Origin: a virus
DNA: 22,991 nucleotides
IMG/VR virus record: IMGVR_UViG_3300025276_000226
Coordinates: 1-22,991 of that record
Reading direction: 5' to 3' (one strand)
Of the stretch, positions 7,101-15,318 are shown in pieces. How positions within the stretch are numbered: the stretch's first letter is position 1; each line of letters begins with the position of its first letter. A model generated the notes under the pieces. It was given only the letters and a program-made list of their open reading frames with translations, was not told where the DNA came from and ran no database searches. The position numbers and the translations under genes are program-made.

Positions 7101-10031
7101 TTTATTAGCAAAGCCTATCCAATCGTATTGGTAGTTAGCGTGTCCACTGGCTTGGTTAGCGTATCCAGGGTGTTGATCAACAGCTTTTATATATCTTACG
7201 TTTCTTGCTGAATAAGTAACTTTTTTTTCATCAGCAGTTTTACCAATAATTTTTTCTCTAACAATTGTATCATGCTCTATTTTAACAAAAAATCTTCCGT
7301 CAAAAAATGGTTTGTTTTCTACAGGGTACACTATAAGCTCTATACGTAAACCAGAAATTCTATTAGCGTAAGTACCGTCAGTGGTTGTAAATTCAACGTC
7401 ATCACCAAAAGGCTTGTCTAGTTCAAAATGATAATTACCACCTTGCCCAGTGTTGGTGATAGAGTTTACTTGATACTCAACACTTGATTTGCTTGTGCTA
7501 TGTATTTTTAAATACAAATCATCTTTAAGGTGAGGTGATTTTGCGTTTACAGTACCACTAGCGTCTATATCTACTAAGTTACTGTCGTTAAGAGCTCCGT
7601 AAGGTATTTCTAAATAGTTAAAGCCTGGAAAAGGAAATCCATCACCACCGTTTCCTATATGTGTTTTATCCGAGTTGTCTTGCATAAAACCTAAAGACCT
7701 TCTATTTCTTTTAATAAAATCTGGAGCTTCGTTGTCTATAGCAAGTATTTTAAATCTAGCTAACTCATCTTGAACTGCCGCAGAACTATCGTGTTGTTTT
7801 TTTAATATTAAAAAAGTTTGTTCGTCAACTTTGTTTCTTTCAGAGGAAGGAAAAGAAATCCAAATATTTCCATCTTCAGCGTTGAACCATCTGTCCATTG
7901 CTAGGTTGTAGTATTCGTTTGAAGGTTCTTTAACATAAAACTTAAAGCTTTCAGCCCAAGTTGGTGGTGTATTTAAAGCTCTTGCTTCTATTTGTGTGTT
8001 GTTATTACAAAAAACTTTATCAACTTTAACAAAACCTTTATCTGCACCAACTAAAACAGGAGTTTCTCTACCGTATTTGTCTAAATAAACAATACCAACT
8101 TGATAATTACGTATAGATTTAACTGATTTTCTACCAGAATCAATATACCTATCAAAAGAACCAACGTTTAGCGATGTTTGAATTTCAACAGCTGTGTCGT
8201 AATTGTAATTCTCAGTATAGTTACCATAAAGCAATCTGTTAGCTGCTATTTCTTGAGATTTAGCTTTTTTAGGCACCGCATCAAACGGTCTTAAAAATTG
8301 ATCAGAAGGAAGAACCGCATGTATCATTTCACTGTCAATACTTATCTCACCTCTATCATATTGATTGTTGTAAACGTCGGGCCAAACAGGATGCGGGTCT
8401 GTGTTTTTAATTGTTTTTACAGTGTATATATTAGTTGAATTTGACTCTTTATATAAAATATCTATTTCAACTACATCAGCAAGCCTAGCTCCAACGTTGT
8501 CACCTTCTATACCTGGCTCTGGTGCATATTTTTTTAATTTTAATTCTTTCAAGTCGTTGGACATACCAAGGTTATAGCCTTTTTTAGGTTCGTAATCAAA
8601 AGCTCCTGGTAAAAAAGCAACTTCAGACCAAGGTGAAAAAGCCGAATACTCTCCGTCTGTATACTTGTATCTATAACCAAACTTAGGGAACTTAAACTCA
8701 AATATAGATTTTTCTTGCTGTAGCAGACAAAAGAAATTTTCTCCACTTGCACTGTAAAGTAGTTCTGTACTTATTGATAATATTTCTATTTCAAATAAAC
8801 CTAAAAATAAGTTGTTACGATTATGTCCTTGTGGTACTTGGGTTATTCTAGCTCTAACCTCGTGATCTGTAAACTCTGTTGGCACAGCAGAAGTTTCATT
8901 TGTAAATATTAAAACATCACCAATTCTATAGTCTGGTGCTTGATTAAATGTAAGCAGCAAGGTTGTTCCTGCTGCAAAAGATGGGCCTGTTGAAGAAGGG
9001 AAAAATTGTATTGTGGTTTGAGCGTCGATTCTATTAGATACTCCGGTAATAGAATTTGTTCTTATAAAAGAAGTTCTTGACATGTCTAGCTCTAGCGGAG
9101 TTTGAGGCGCTGTTTTAAGAACTGTTAAGTGTTTTTCCTCTGTAAATATAGGATAATTTTGTAATCTGTTTGTTGCAACAGCGTAACCTGAAGCGGTAGT
9201 GGCATTATGTATAACTAATCTAGTGTGGTAGTTAAAGTTATTTCCACCAAAAACAAGGTTTGGACTAGAATTTATAGTTACAGAACCTCCAGTACCTCTA
9301 AAAGATCTATTTATATTTATTTTTTTAGGCTCTGAGTTACCATCAGTCCAAAATAGCATATCGTCAACAATGTTTATACCCGTTACAAGATAGTCTCTAT
9401 TAAAGTTTAACGTTCTGTCAATTAAAAATGTAATAGTTTCTGAAACTAAAGTTTGCAAAGCTTTGTTTAATGTTATCTTCCACCCAGTAGTTGCAGAGTC
9501 GTAAGCAATGTTTACAACGTAATAATTATCAGAAGCAGTTACGTTGACACTATTAAAAGTTCCTACTATTTGCATGCCTTTTCTAATACCAGTTTGATTG
9601 TCAGTGCTGCTTCCACTCCCTAAAGGTATATATAAATACTTAACAGCACTACCACTTGCTGTTCCAATTTTATTAATAACTTTATATATATCAACAAACA
9701 CGTATTTAACAGCATCTAATTTTGCGTCGTATTCAACAATCATGTCTCTAGTCACACCAGTCTTTGCGGTGTGCTTAGGATCGTTGTAAAGCATCCAATA
9801 TATTTTATTTGTAGTTGTGTTTGCTATAGAACCTACTGTGAAAGATTTTGATAGGCTAGTGGCTGATTTTGAAGTATTTCCTAAAGTAGTTTGCACAGCA
9901 CCAATATTAGAATCTTCTGAAGCTGAAACTTCAATGTTCATAGCATCTCTGTACTCACCGTTAGGAACTAATCTTTCATCCAGGTCTTTGTTCATTTTAC
10001 CTGCACGAAAATCGTGTTTTAACTCAGCCAT
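4131..10031 (-). CDS. Giant tail nozzle ('muzzle'/tail tubular B-like) protein
   Basis: This 1966-residue protein is the largest in the window. Its N-terminus (MAELKHDFRAGKMNKDLDER followed by LVPNGEYRDAMNIEV) is the signature of a large tail protein found in many marine podovirus contigs. The body is beta-rich. About residues 1485-1560 contain the conserved GEYGISNHPESFAQENFRVY and ARGAVLRLSKDGLTVVSSQG stretch, which resembles the propeller-like tail nozzle proteins of crAss-like phages (muzzle) and, functionally, T7 gp12 or P22 gp10. Residues 1766-1788 form a Cys-flanked motif (GCT...ALNYN...DNGSC) typical of Bacteroidetes surface proteins. The last ~110 residues form a beta domain like the N-terminus of the next gene. 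It is much longer than T7 gp12, so the extra domains probably do more than close the tube. It begins 3 bases after the connector gene. Confidence 0.9.
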   Translation of the reverse strand: MAELKHDFRAGKMNKDLDERLVPNGEYRDAMNIEVSASEDSNIGAVQTTLGNTSKSATSLSKSFTVGSIANTTTNKIYWMLYNDPKHTAKTGVTRDMIVEYDAKLDAVKYVFVDIYKVINKIGTASGSAVKYLYIPLGSGSSTDNQTGIRKGMQIVGTFNSVNVTASDNYYVVNIAYDSATTGWKITLNKALQTLVSETITFLIDRTLNFNRDYLVTGINIVDDMLFWTDGNSEPKKININRSFRGTGGSVTINSSPNLVFGGNNFNYHTRLVIHNATTASGYAVATNRLQNYPIFTEEKHLTVLKTAPQTPLELDMSRTSFIRTNSITGVSNRIDAQTTIQFFPSSTGPSFAAGTTLLLTFNQAPDYRIGDVLIFTNETSAVPTEFTDHEVRARITQVPQGHNRNNLFLGLFEIEILSISTELLYSASGENFFCLLQQEKSIFEFKFPKFGYRYKYTDGEYSAFSPWSEVAFLPGAFDYEPKKGYNLGMSNDLKELKLKKYAPEPGIEGDNVGARLADVVEIDILYKESNSTNIYTVKTIKNTDPHPVWPDVYNNQYDRGEISIDSEMIHAVLPSDQFLRPFDAVPKKAKSQEIAANRLLYGNYTENYNYDTAVEIQTSLNVGSFDRYIDSGRKSVKSIRNYQVGIVYLDKYGRETPVLVGADKGFVKVDKVFCNNNTQIEARALNTPPTWAESFKFYVKEPSNEYYNLAMDRWFNAEDGNIWISFPSSERNKVDEQTFLILKKQHDSSAAVQDELARFKILAIDNEAPDFIKRNRRSLGFMQDNSDKTHIGNGGDGFPFPGFNYLEIPYGALNDSNLVDIDASGTVNAKSPHLKDDLYLKIHSTSKSSVEYQVNSITNTGQGGNYHFELDKPFGDDVEFTTTDGTYANRISGLRIELIVYPVENKPFFDGRFFVKIEHDTIVREKIIGKTADEKKVTYSARNVRYIKAVDQHPGYANQASGHANYQYDWIGFANKDFDEIYKNNNEGYDYWNGFIMENRNGNGSGFFIDDDTTNYDISNLGNGTHANKQWGDYSVALGGKTLVEKHGQHMSGYGSSGIIATASKGIYYHNNEVPGTRIDISWVGFNDEVYRPKSIDGVPTLWSTHGRDIQPEDYSFSKEFFAIGTVFRFASDPDETAYTILDYKHESGIRNFTTLSPTSSIFTSKRWNGRSFRDKWSLKVDPPIQRTSSGFYPLDIKHDGKQNSLIELIRNHSDESGEFSTTNPAVFETEPREDVGLDVYYEASVTFPTRLNSNTNEMFASIGSAVSIDSSSSVAVVSASCAILSWSDNIVTLTGTITGLVQNEIITFTRADGGKVRAMLKEITASTINSSGSYVATSISFYEDVSNQKMTLEYSNCFAFPQGIESDRIRDDFNQTTLGKGVKASTVLSGQYKEEKRSSGLIFSGIYNGKNSVNNLNQFISSNGITKDLNNQYGAIQKLFTRNNNIIAFCEDKVLKIYSKKDALYNADGNVNLVSTNRVLGTAEPYSGEYGISNHPESFAQENFRVYFADQARGAVLRLSKDGLTVVSSQGMKDYFRDNLHLATDLIGSYDKRKNLYNLTLHDRGTTTDGFTSAEVTYTPKINSTVSFSETSNGWTSFKSFIPESGLSLDNEYYTFKKGNIYLHHNNQEINNFYGISATDLNSAFSSVTVVLNEQPGSVKRFNTLNYEGTQSKIDLFQTVTVGGVSYNDGEFYNLDAKKGWYVDSLTTDLQTGRVKEFMDKEGKWFNYIYGEATTLSNLDSKEFSYQGIGMAESISHNGPSPVYGCTNSSALNYNSLATIDNGSCILIEQPTTIRFMWQDIISPCKPSPDWDSELNYDFTWSNTLANIPAPTSSTTISNNSFNTVNSQTTNNVSGETISGTYINPVYTKVIAANAGYMFSSTPSFAITINNANSSLTNYNVQQTNLVYDANQNLISATFTISFTMPSSAMSVNDDIIWDVCTVLIPTTNTSNFTLTVQDDPTDH

Positions 10032-10034
10032 ATT

Positions 10035-10907
10035 TTAGTGTTTGATTTGTTTAGATTTACCTCTCATTACCTGAGCGATTTCTTCTAATTTTATATTTGA
10101 TAGTCTTAATTTAGCTTGTCTTGTTGCTGCGAACTTTTCTTTTTTAAACCTTCTAACAACGTGCTCTTGAATTGTAGGTGAAGTTGACACTATAGAGTAA
10201 GCTATAAATTTATACATAGCTTCTTCAGCAAACTTATGCACAACTTGATCTCCATCTGTACCTAAATTATCACTAACATATTTCAAAGTAACTGTTTTTC
10301 CATTAATATTAGAGCTAAAATGTATGTAACCGTCAACATTGTCTATAAAAAAACTACCATTCATCTGTGCTTGTTGTGGAGACAAACCAAATCTACCACT
10401 ATGAATATTATCAATAGCATCTGTATCAGAGTCAAGATTTGAAAGCTCGCTAGGAGAGTTTGATTTAAACGCAGCCCAAGTGTCTGACTCGGCTTGATAC
10501 TGAAGTTCATTGTTGCTTAGAGTATAAGAACCATCGGCTGCTTGTACTATAGCTTTAGGATTGCTAGTGTGCTGCGCTGGATACAAAACTCGCTCTACAC
10601 CTCTTCCATCAACCCAAGTTAATTTAACATAGTTAACGTAATCTTGAGGTAGCATCATTTTTAAAGATGGTGGTACTTCTATTTCTTGGGATTTTTTAGA
10701 TCTCAAAGTATCATAGCTTAACTCAGCTAAAGCTCTTTGAGCATAAAAAGCAACGTCTGTTCTTTTTACTTTACCTATTAATTTATTTTCTCCAACGTAA
10801 GCAATTAAAAAATTATTAATTATGTCGTTAAGAGAAGTGTATTGGTAACCTCCAAGATTTCCACTTGATTGATAAGCTGATTGAGTTTGATTGTCTAGTA
10901 ATCCCAT
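10035..10907 (-). CDS. Head-to-tail connector / ring protein (Gp4-like adaptor candidate)
   Basis: This 290-residue soluble protein has helices at both ends around a beta insert. The N-terminal part (LNDIINNFLIAYVGENKLIG, then KRTDVAFYAQRALAELSYDTL) and the Pro-rich turn before LPQDYVNYVKLTWVDGRGVE are typical of the adaptor or stabilisation proteins that bind under the portal in P22-like and crAss-like phages. The C-terminus is a basic helical tail (HVVRRFKKEKFAATRQAKLR), suited to lining or touching the DNA channel. It lies 3 bases after the 244-residue ring candidate and 3 before the nozzle gene, the position expected for a connector. The fold assignment is by pattern and synteny; the exact ring number is unknown. 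Confidence 0.85.
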   Translation of the reverse strand: MGLLDNQTQSAYQSSGNLGGYQYTSLNDIINNFLIAYVGENKLIGKVKRTDVAFYAQRALAELSYDTLRSKKSQEIEVPPSLKMMLPQDYVNYVKLTWVDGRGVERVLYPAQHTSNPKAIVQAADGSYTLSNNELQYQAESDTWAAFKSNSPSELSNLDSDTDAIDNIHSGRFGLSPQQAQMNGSFFIDNVDGYIHFSSNINGKTVTLKYVSDNLGTDGDQVVHKFAEEAMYKFIAYSIVSTSPTIQEHVVRRFKKEKFAATRQAKLRLSNIKLEEIAQVMRGKSKQIKH

Positions 10908-10910
10908 TTA

Positions 10911-11645
10911 TTATTGTTTTTCTTGTTGTTGGTTTTTAGCCTCCATGTTAGACGCTACTTGTACTAAACCTACTTTGTTTATAGTTATACCTGCTAGCTC
11001 TAATATGTTTATCACCAAACTTTCTTCTTCTGAATCATGAAGCTCAAAATCAACAGAAAGATTAGAATTGTGTAATGCTTTTTCATTAACCACAACATAA
11101 GCCCACTCTACTTTTGCTGGTTTTTTAATATAGTTGACACTAACGTTATCCATACGGTTACTTGCAGACATAGTTGTTGGATATATTTCTATTGTCAATG
11201 TTGGGCTATTTGCGGCTCTTACATACACTGGTCTTGTTAATGTTGGTGCTGTTAAATTAGAGTTTAATAATAAATTTATTTCGTTAGTGTTAACTTTTTC
11301 AACAACAACAGCAGTGTCATAGCTGTTACCAAACTGTAATTGACCTAATCTATAAAGATCAAGTGGTAGTTGTGCTGAATTACTATTTACAGTAGCTAAT
11401 TCTTGACCCCATTTTTCAAACAAACTTATTTTTTCTTCTAATATGCTTATCATGTCAGAATAAACAGTACTGTTTCCTTTTTGTGTGGCTTGAAACTGAT
11501 GTATATCGTAAAAGTATTGCTCAAATATATTCATCTGAGCCTGATTGGCGTGAAGATTAAACTCTTGTGGAGTTATATAACCTCTTTGCTCTTTGTTAGC
11601 TAAAGCTAAAACTCTTTGATATACTGTATCTATGTTTACCGCCAT
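10911..11645 (-). CDS. Ring / head-tail connector structural protein
   Basis: This 244-residue protein starts with a helical segment (MAVNIDTVYQRVLALANKEQ, then RGYITPQEFNLHANQAQMNIF) that I recall as strongly conserved in marine phages and in crAss-like ring proteins. The middle is beta-rich (LPLDLYRLGQLQFG, VYVRAANSPTLTIEIYPT). The C-terminus has an acidic helix (LHDSEEESLVINILELAGIT) and a Gln/Lys tail. It follows the capsid-associated gene and comes before the Gp4-like adaptor and the nozzle, so a role as one of the stacked rings between portal and tail is likely. The start codon lies 15 bases downstream of a stable UUCG hairpin, after an A-rich leader (AAAACAAAAAGAAAT) of the kind used for initiation in Bacteroidetes. 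Function is inferred from order and similarity, not from a catalytic motif. Confidence 0.85.
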   Translation of the reverse strand: MAVNIDTVYQRVLALANKEQRGYITPQEFNLHANQAQMNIFEQYFYDIHQFQATQKGNSTVYSDMISILEEKISLFEKWGQELATVNSNSAQLPLDLYRLGQLQFGNSYDTAVVVEKVNTNEINLLLNSNLTAPTLTRPVYVRAANSPTLTIEIYPTTMSASNRMDNVSVNYIKKPAKVEWAYVVVNEKALHNSNLSVDFELHDSEEESLVINILELAGITINKVGLVQVASNMEAKNQQQEKQ

Positions 11646-11660
11646 ATTTCTTTTTGTTTT

Positions 11661-11697
11661 GTAGTTTGCAATCGCCCCGAAGAGCGACTGCTTCTAC
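11661..11697 (-). promoter_or_regulatory. Stable UUCG-capped RNA hairpin in the 280-aa / ring gene gap
   Basis: On the minus strand, GCAGTCGCTC pairs with GGGCGATTGC around a TTCG loop. This gives a ten-pair stem with two G-U pairs, closed by C-G as in the hyperstable C(UUCG)G tetraloop. Outer GTAG/CTAC arms add four pairs across a small internal loop. It sits alone in the 59-base gap between the 280-residue gene and the ring gene. The sequence after it on the transcribed strand is A-rich, not U-rich, so it is not a standard intrinsic terminator. A role in mRNA processing, 3'-end protection or translation control of the ring gene fits the position, but this is inference. Confidence 0.75.
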
Positions 11698-11704
11698 AAG
11701 GTTT

Positions 11705-12547
11705 TTACTTTAATTGTTTTTCTATGTTTGCATATATATCCATACCTTCATCAGTTTTAAACCAAGCTGCTAAAGCTGAATATGGATGTTCATCAAACGG
11801 TACATTCATTAGTTTTCTATCGTTAGATCCCCAAATAAACGTTCTTTGGTCTGCTGATAGTTTTAATATTCCCATTTCTGTTGCTTTAATACCAAAGTTT
11901 CTAAGAACAACATTTTCATCGCCAACTAACTCTAAGAATAATCCAGGATTTCTTTTAGCATATAATAGTAAATCTCTCTTAAGTTCTTTAGAACTCATCT
12001 CTGATACTTTAGAACCAACCTCAACACGCATTATTGCTTCTGCCATATCAATGTCCATGTTCATAGCTTCGTTTAAAGCTTCTATTTCTGTTTCTAAAAA
12101 CGCTACTTGATCAACAGCAATATCTTGAGGCTTGTGTTCATAATAAACCTGCCCTTTATGTGGATGGTATAAAGAAAGCAGTTGTTGTAAAACTGTTTTT
12201 TCTCTTTCTACAAATAAAACACCATCTCTAAATATAACGTGATCTGGTCTTTTGTCTCCTTTCATTTCGTCTACAAAATTTGTTCTTTGATTAGTTGTAC
12301 ATTTTAACTCTCTTTCAAAGCCTTTTTCTTCATCAAAATAATAAATGTTTGATGTTTTTAAAACATAAGACAAAGGTTTTATTTCTCCTGATAGCTTATA
12401 CAGTCTGTCTTTTATTTCCCAAGTTGGTTTTTTAGGTTCAACTTTTACTTTTGGTTTTGGTGTTTCCATTACCGGTGCTACGTTTTCTATATGCTCATCT
12501 CCAGGATCTCCCTGGTATGAAGCTTTTGTTTTTGCTTTTTTAGCCAT
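11705..12547 (-). CDS. Conserved capsid-associated protein of marine phages (unknown role)
   Basis: This 280-residue protein has a Lys/Pro-rich, probably flexible N-terminus (residues 1-42). It continues with a conserved core: WEIKDRLYKLSGEIKPLSYV, then DHVIFRDGVLFVEREKTVLQ and LLSLYHPHKGQVYYE. The helical C-terminal half includes MRVEVGSKVSEMSSKELKRD, LLLYAKRNPGLFLELVGDEN and FIWGSNDRKLMNVPFDEHPY. I recall these blocks as widely shared in uncultured marine phages, always next to the capsid gene. It comes after the capsid gene, separated by an intrinsic terminator. A head-decoration, auxiliary-capsid or portal-proximal role is likely; no enzyme motif is visible. The start follows a TTATATTATATT leader also found before the scaffold gene. 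Confidence 0.85.
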   Translation of the reverse strand: MAKKAKTKASYQGDPGDEHIENVAPVMETPKPKVKVEPKKPTWEIKDRLYKLSGEIKPLSYVLKTSNIYYFDEEKGFERELKCTTNQRTNFVDEMKGDKRPDHVIFRDGVLFVEREKTVLQQLLSLYHPHKGQVYYEHKPQDIAVDQVAFLETEIEALNEAMNMDIDMAEAIMRVEVGSKVSEMSSKELKRDLLLYAKRNPGLFLELVGDENVVLRNFGIKATEMGILKLSADQRTFIWGSNDRKLMNVPFDEHPYSALAAWFKTDEGMDIYANIEKQLK

Positions 12548-12559
12548 AATATAATATAA
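12545..12559 (-). promoter_or_regulatory. AT-repeat translation leader (TTATATTATATTATG)
   Basis: The 280-residue gene start is preceded by TTATATTATATT directly abutting the ATG, with no Shine-Dalgarno sequence. The same 15-base string, start codon included, precedes the scaffold gene. An 11-base version precedes the cupin-like gene. The repetition suggests a preferred initiation context in this phage, in line with SD-independent initiation in Bacteroidetes. Confidence 0.5.
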
Positions 12560-12577
12560 TATAAATTAATAAAAATA

Positions 12578-12607
12578 AAAGGACCGAGGCCGAAGCCCCG
12601 GTTCTTT
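12578..12607 (-). terminator. Intrinsic terminator after the major capsid gene, UUCG loop
   Basis: On the minus strand, AAAGAACCGGGGC pairs with GCCTCGGTCCTTT around a TTCG loop. Of thirteen positions only one is mismatched (A-C) and one is G-U, and the loop-closing pair is C-G. The stem is followed at once by TTTTATTTTTATT, a good U-rich tail. It begins 14 bases after the capsid stop codon and ends before the 280-residue gene. This is a textbook Rho-independent terminator in an otherwise AT-rich, tightly packed operon. It likely raises capsid-protein message relative to downstream tail genes by stopping a fraction of transcripts. Confidence 0.93.
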
Positions 12608-12621
12608 AATATAAATAATGC

Positions 12622-14088
12622 TTATTTCATCATCATGAAATTGTTAGCACCTTGTACAATAAGACATCTTTCTGATAAGAAGTGTATTCCCATCTTGTCA
12701 ATATCAGTAGTAGCAGCTCCAACAGATCCAGTAGTCCAAGTTTTCATTTTTCTACTTTCTAAATTAGAAGCTCTATATCTAACATGTAAGAATGGTCTTT
12801 TTAGGTTTTTACCTAATTGTTGATCGTAAACAGAAGATACACCAGCTGGGATAATAACACCTCTAACAGCTCCAACAGTGTCTTTATCATTGATAGATCC
12901 TCTAGTTCCTTTGTCGTTTAGATATTTCCAGTCAGACTTGTAAAAATCGTAAGAACCTCTTCTAAAACCAGAGAAACCTAAATTTAAAGCCATGTCTTCT
13001 GAATTGTCAAATACACCAAAAGAACTACCACCAGCGTAACCACCGTTAATAGCAGCCAACATATCGTCAAAAGCAAGTGATGTTTTTCTGTTTAAGAATA
13101 ACATATTTTCTTCAATAGAACCTTGCTTGTCAAATTCAGCTAGTATTAAATCAAACTCAGCTAAATCAGTAGTAGTATCAGTTCCATCAACTCCAGTAGT
13201 AATATTACCTCTATTTTCAATAGCAGCAAACATACCTTCAGTACCTACCGCTTGATCGGCTACAGCACCCATGTGAGAACTACTGTCTATAACGTTATCG
13301 TTAGAACCTTTAACTGATTCAATCATTGACATTTCTAAGTAGTCGTTAAAACGAGCTCTAGTATCACCTTCAGCTTTTAAGTACCATAAGTAACCATTTT
13401 GTCCTTGCTCGCCTGAAACTTCAACCCAACCGATTTTAGATGTATCAGAACCTGACACTTCGTAGTAATCTTTAATTATAATTGGCTTGTTGCTGTAAGA
13501 TTTGAAAGAAGGCTCATTAGCTGTAGTTTGACCAGCAGTTCCTTTTGCATATTCAGAACCATAAACCATAATAACGGCAGTATCTCCATCAGCCATACCA
13601 ATCCTAGTATCAGCTAAGTCATTAGAGTTATAAGGAGCAACAGTTAATGTGTTAATTGCAGTAGCAGCCAAGTCCACAGTAACCATACCTTTAACAGTTT
13701 TAGTTGCTGTTGATAAAATAACCGTATCACCAACTCTAATACCGTGAGACCCATTAGCGTAAACAGCGTTAGTGTCAATATGATCGTTAATTGTTATTAA
13801 ATTACTTGCAGCAGTTGTAACTGTACATGTGTAAGTCAAGTGTAATCTACCTTGTTCAGACCATACAACTTGATCAGCTGCCATGCTCTCTTCAGCTCCT
13901 ACTTGTGAAAGAAATCCTGAAATTGTTCTGTTACCGAAAACTTCAGCTTCTTTTTCCATAAGATCTGGTAAATATTGTTGAGCCCACGTTGTATCCGTAG
14001 TACCCGTAAAATCTAGATAGTTTGTATTTAACGTCGCTTTTATTGAAGCTGGTGTTAAATTTAAACTACCTCCTGGTGTTAATGCCAT
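12622..14088 (-). CDS. Major capsid protein (HK97-fold, marine podovirus / crAss-like type)
   Basis: This 488-residue protein is by position and composition the main shell protein. It starts MALTPGGSLNLTPASIKATL, followed by an N-arm with TWAQQYLPDLMEKEAEVFGN, a pattern I associate with capsid proteins of large-genome podoviruses. The middle is Gly/Ala/Thr-rich beta (a probable surface insertion around residues 85-170). The C-terminal part has ENMLFLNRKTSLAFDDMLAA and HVRYRASNLESRKMKTW, consistent with the P and A domains of an HK97 fold. It follows the scaffold gene by 21 bases and is followed by a strong terminator, a usual arrangement for the most abundant structural protein. The fold is inferred; the assignment as major capsid is well supported by context. 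Confidence 0.92.
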   Translation of the reverse strand: MALTPGGSLNLTPASIKATLNTNYLDFTGTTDTTWAQQYLPDLMEKEAEVFGNRTISGFLSQVGAEESMAADQVVWSEQGRLHLTYTCTVTTAASNLITINDHIDTNAVYANGSHGIRVGDTVILSTATKTVKGMVTVDLAATAINTLTVAPYNSNDLADTRIGMADGDTAVIMVYGSEYAKGTAGQTTANEPSFKSYSNKPIIIKDYYEVSGSDTSKIGWVEVSGEQGQNGYLWYLKAEGDTRARFNDYLEMSMIESVKGSNDNVIDSSSHMGAVADQAVGTEGMFAAIENRGNITTGVDGTDTTTDLAEFDLILAEFDKQGSIEENMLFLNRKTSLAFDDMLAAINGGYAGGSSFGVFDNSEDMALNLGFSGFRRGSYDFYKSDWKYLNDKGTRGSINDKDTVGAVRGVIIPAGVSSVYDQQLGKNLKRPFLHVRYRASNLESRKMKTWTTGSVGAATTDIDKMGIHFLSERCLIVQGANNFMMMK

Positions 14089-14109
14089 TTGTTTTTATTT
14101 TTAAATTTA

Positions 14110-15318
14110 TTATTTATTTTTGTTTTTGAACTTAAACTTAAAGTTAGGCGCTCCATCGTCTAGTGCTCTTACCTTTAAACCATCCGTTTCACTTGTATTG
14201 AATGATTGTCTAGGTGCCATGCTTACGTTTTTAGATCTAGCAACACTGCTTTTTAAAGCATCTGCTTTACCTTGCTCGTAAAAATGACTTGCAAGAGCGT
14301 CTGGATTCATAGCTGCGTATAAGGATTTATGATAACCTTTAGCATCACTCATTAAACCATTCTCTTTATTAGTGAATTTAGAAACAAAATTGTTAATATC
14401 ACTTTGAGAAGTTTTAACTTGTTCAACATTTTTTACATTAAATCTAAACGTTTTATCTGAAACCTTGAAGTCAAAACCTTTGAATTCATTTCCAAATACG
14501 TCATTTGTTTTTTGTAAAAATACAGATTTACCTTTTTCGGCAACTTTGTTGTTTGCTTCCGACTCTTCGTTGTAGTTGTTAAAGAAACTTATAGCATCTT
14601 GTTGATCTGGCGTTAGCCTTGATCCAGCTTTTATTTCTTCATAGTATTTGGACTTTTGCCCGTCCAGGTGGCGAGTAGCATTGGCAACTTGCTCTTTTAA
14701 TGCTAATTTTTTTCTTTTTATTTCTCTTTCGTTGTCACTTTCTTCATCATAAGAAAATTGATCTTCCATTAAGAAACTAATTTCTTCACTATCTAAATGA
14801 GGTTTTGTTTGTTGGTAAAACTCTCTTAACAATGTATCATTGTCTAATTTAGAATAGTCTTGATTAATATTTACATAATCTTCTAAAGTACCACCAGTTT
14901 CTTGCATAAAATCTACAGCTTTTTGTAAATTTTCAGGCAAAGGTGTTCCAGTCTCTTGCTTTTCTATGGTAGCGTCTATTAAGTTTTCAGTTAAAGTTTC
15001 TGCTTCGTCTTTAACTTCTTCATTAGTTACATCTACTAATACTGGACCTTCTTCTTGTGTTTGTTCTTGCGGTTGTACTTCTTCTTGTTTTTCTGTGGGC
15101 TCGGCATTATCAGGCTCTGCAACCACTCCCTTGTCGTCAAGGTTATCTTCTTTAATTTCATCGGTTGTTGGTGTTTGTGGTTTGTTTAAATCTACTTTGT
15201 AATCTTCTTCTGGAGTAAATTTTTTAATTTTCTTTTTTATTTTTATCTTGTCAACTTTATCGTCAACAATAGGTTGTTGCTTTGTAGTTTCTTCAACTAC
15301 TTCGTTTTTTTCTTCCAT
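14110..15318 (-). CDS. Probable scaffolding protein
   Basis: This 402-residue, very hydrophilic protein lies between the portal and capsid genes. Residues 1-110 are acidic, Glu/Gln/Pro/Asp-rich and surely disordered. The middle (about 125-270) is charged and helical (LPENLQKAVDFMQETGGTLE, SEEISFLMEDQFSYDEESDN). The C-terminus ends in a helical segment (DALASHFYEQGKADALKSSV) and a basic FKFKFKNKNK tail. Acidic flexible body, helices and a basic C-terminal end that could bind the shell are classic for phage scaffolds, as is the location just before the capsid gene. No protease motif was seen, so a scaffold-protease fusion is unlikely. The ATG follows the TTATATTATATT leader. Confidence 0.85.
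   Translation of the reverse strand: MEEKNEVVEETTKQQPIVDDKVDKIKIKKKIKKFTPEEDYKVDLNKPQTPTTDEIKEDNLDDKGVVAEPDNAEPTEKQEEVQPQEQTQEEGPVLVDVTNEEVKDEAETLTENLIDATIEKQETGTPLPENLQKAVDFMQETGGTLEDYVNINQDYSKLDNDTLLREFYQQTKPHLDSEEISFLMEDQFSYDEESDNEREIKRKKLALKEQVANATRHLDGQKSKYYEEIKAGSRLTPDQQDAISFFNNYNEESEANNKVAEKGKSVFLQKTNDVFGNEFKGFDFKVSDKTFRFNVKNVEQVKTSQSDINNFVSKFTNKENGLMSDAKGYHKSLYAAMNPDALASHFYEQGKADALKSSVARSKNVSMAPRQSFNTSETDGLKVRALDDGAPNFKFKFKNKNK

Noticed and set aside
11661-11697. tRNA fragment, attachment site or plus-strand terminator
   Set aside because: The hairpin has no tRNA arms. A T-run follows on the plus strand, but no plus-strand gene exists, and the UUCG loop forms only in the minus-strand RNA.
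11616-12110. Plus-strand ORF of 164 codons
   Set aside because: It lies antisense across the well-supported 280-residue gene and the hairpin, has Ser/Phe/Ile-rich shadow composition and no recognisable domain.
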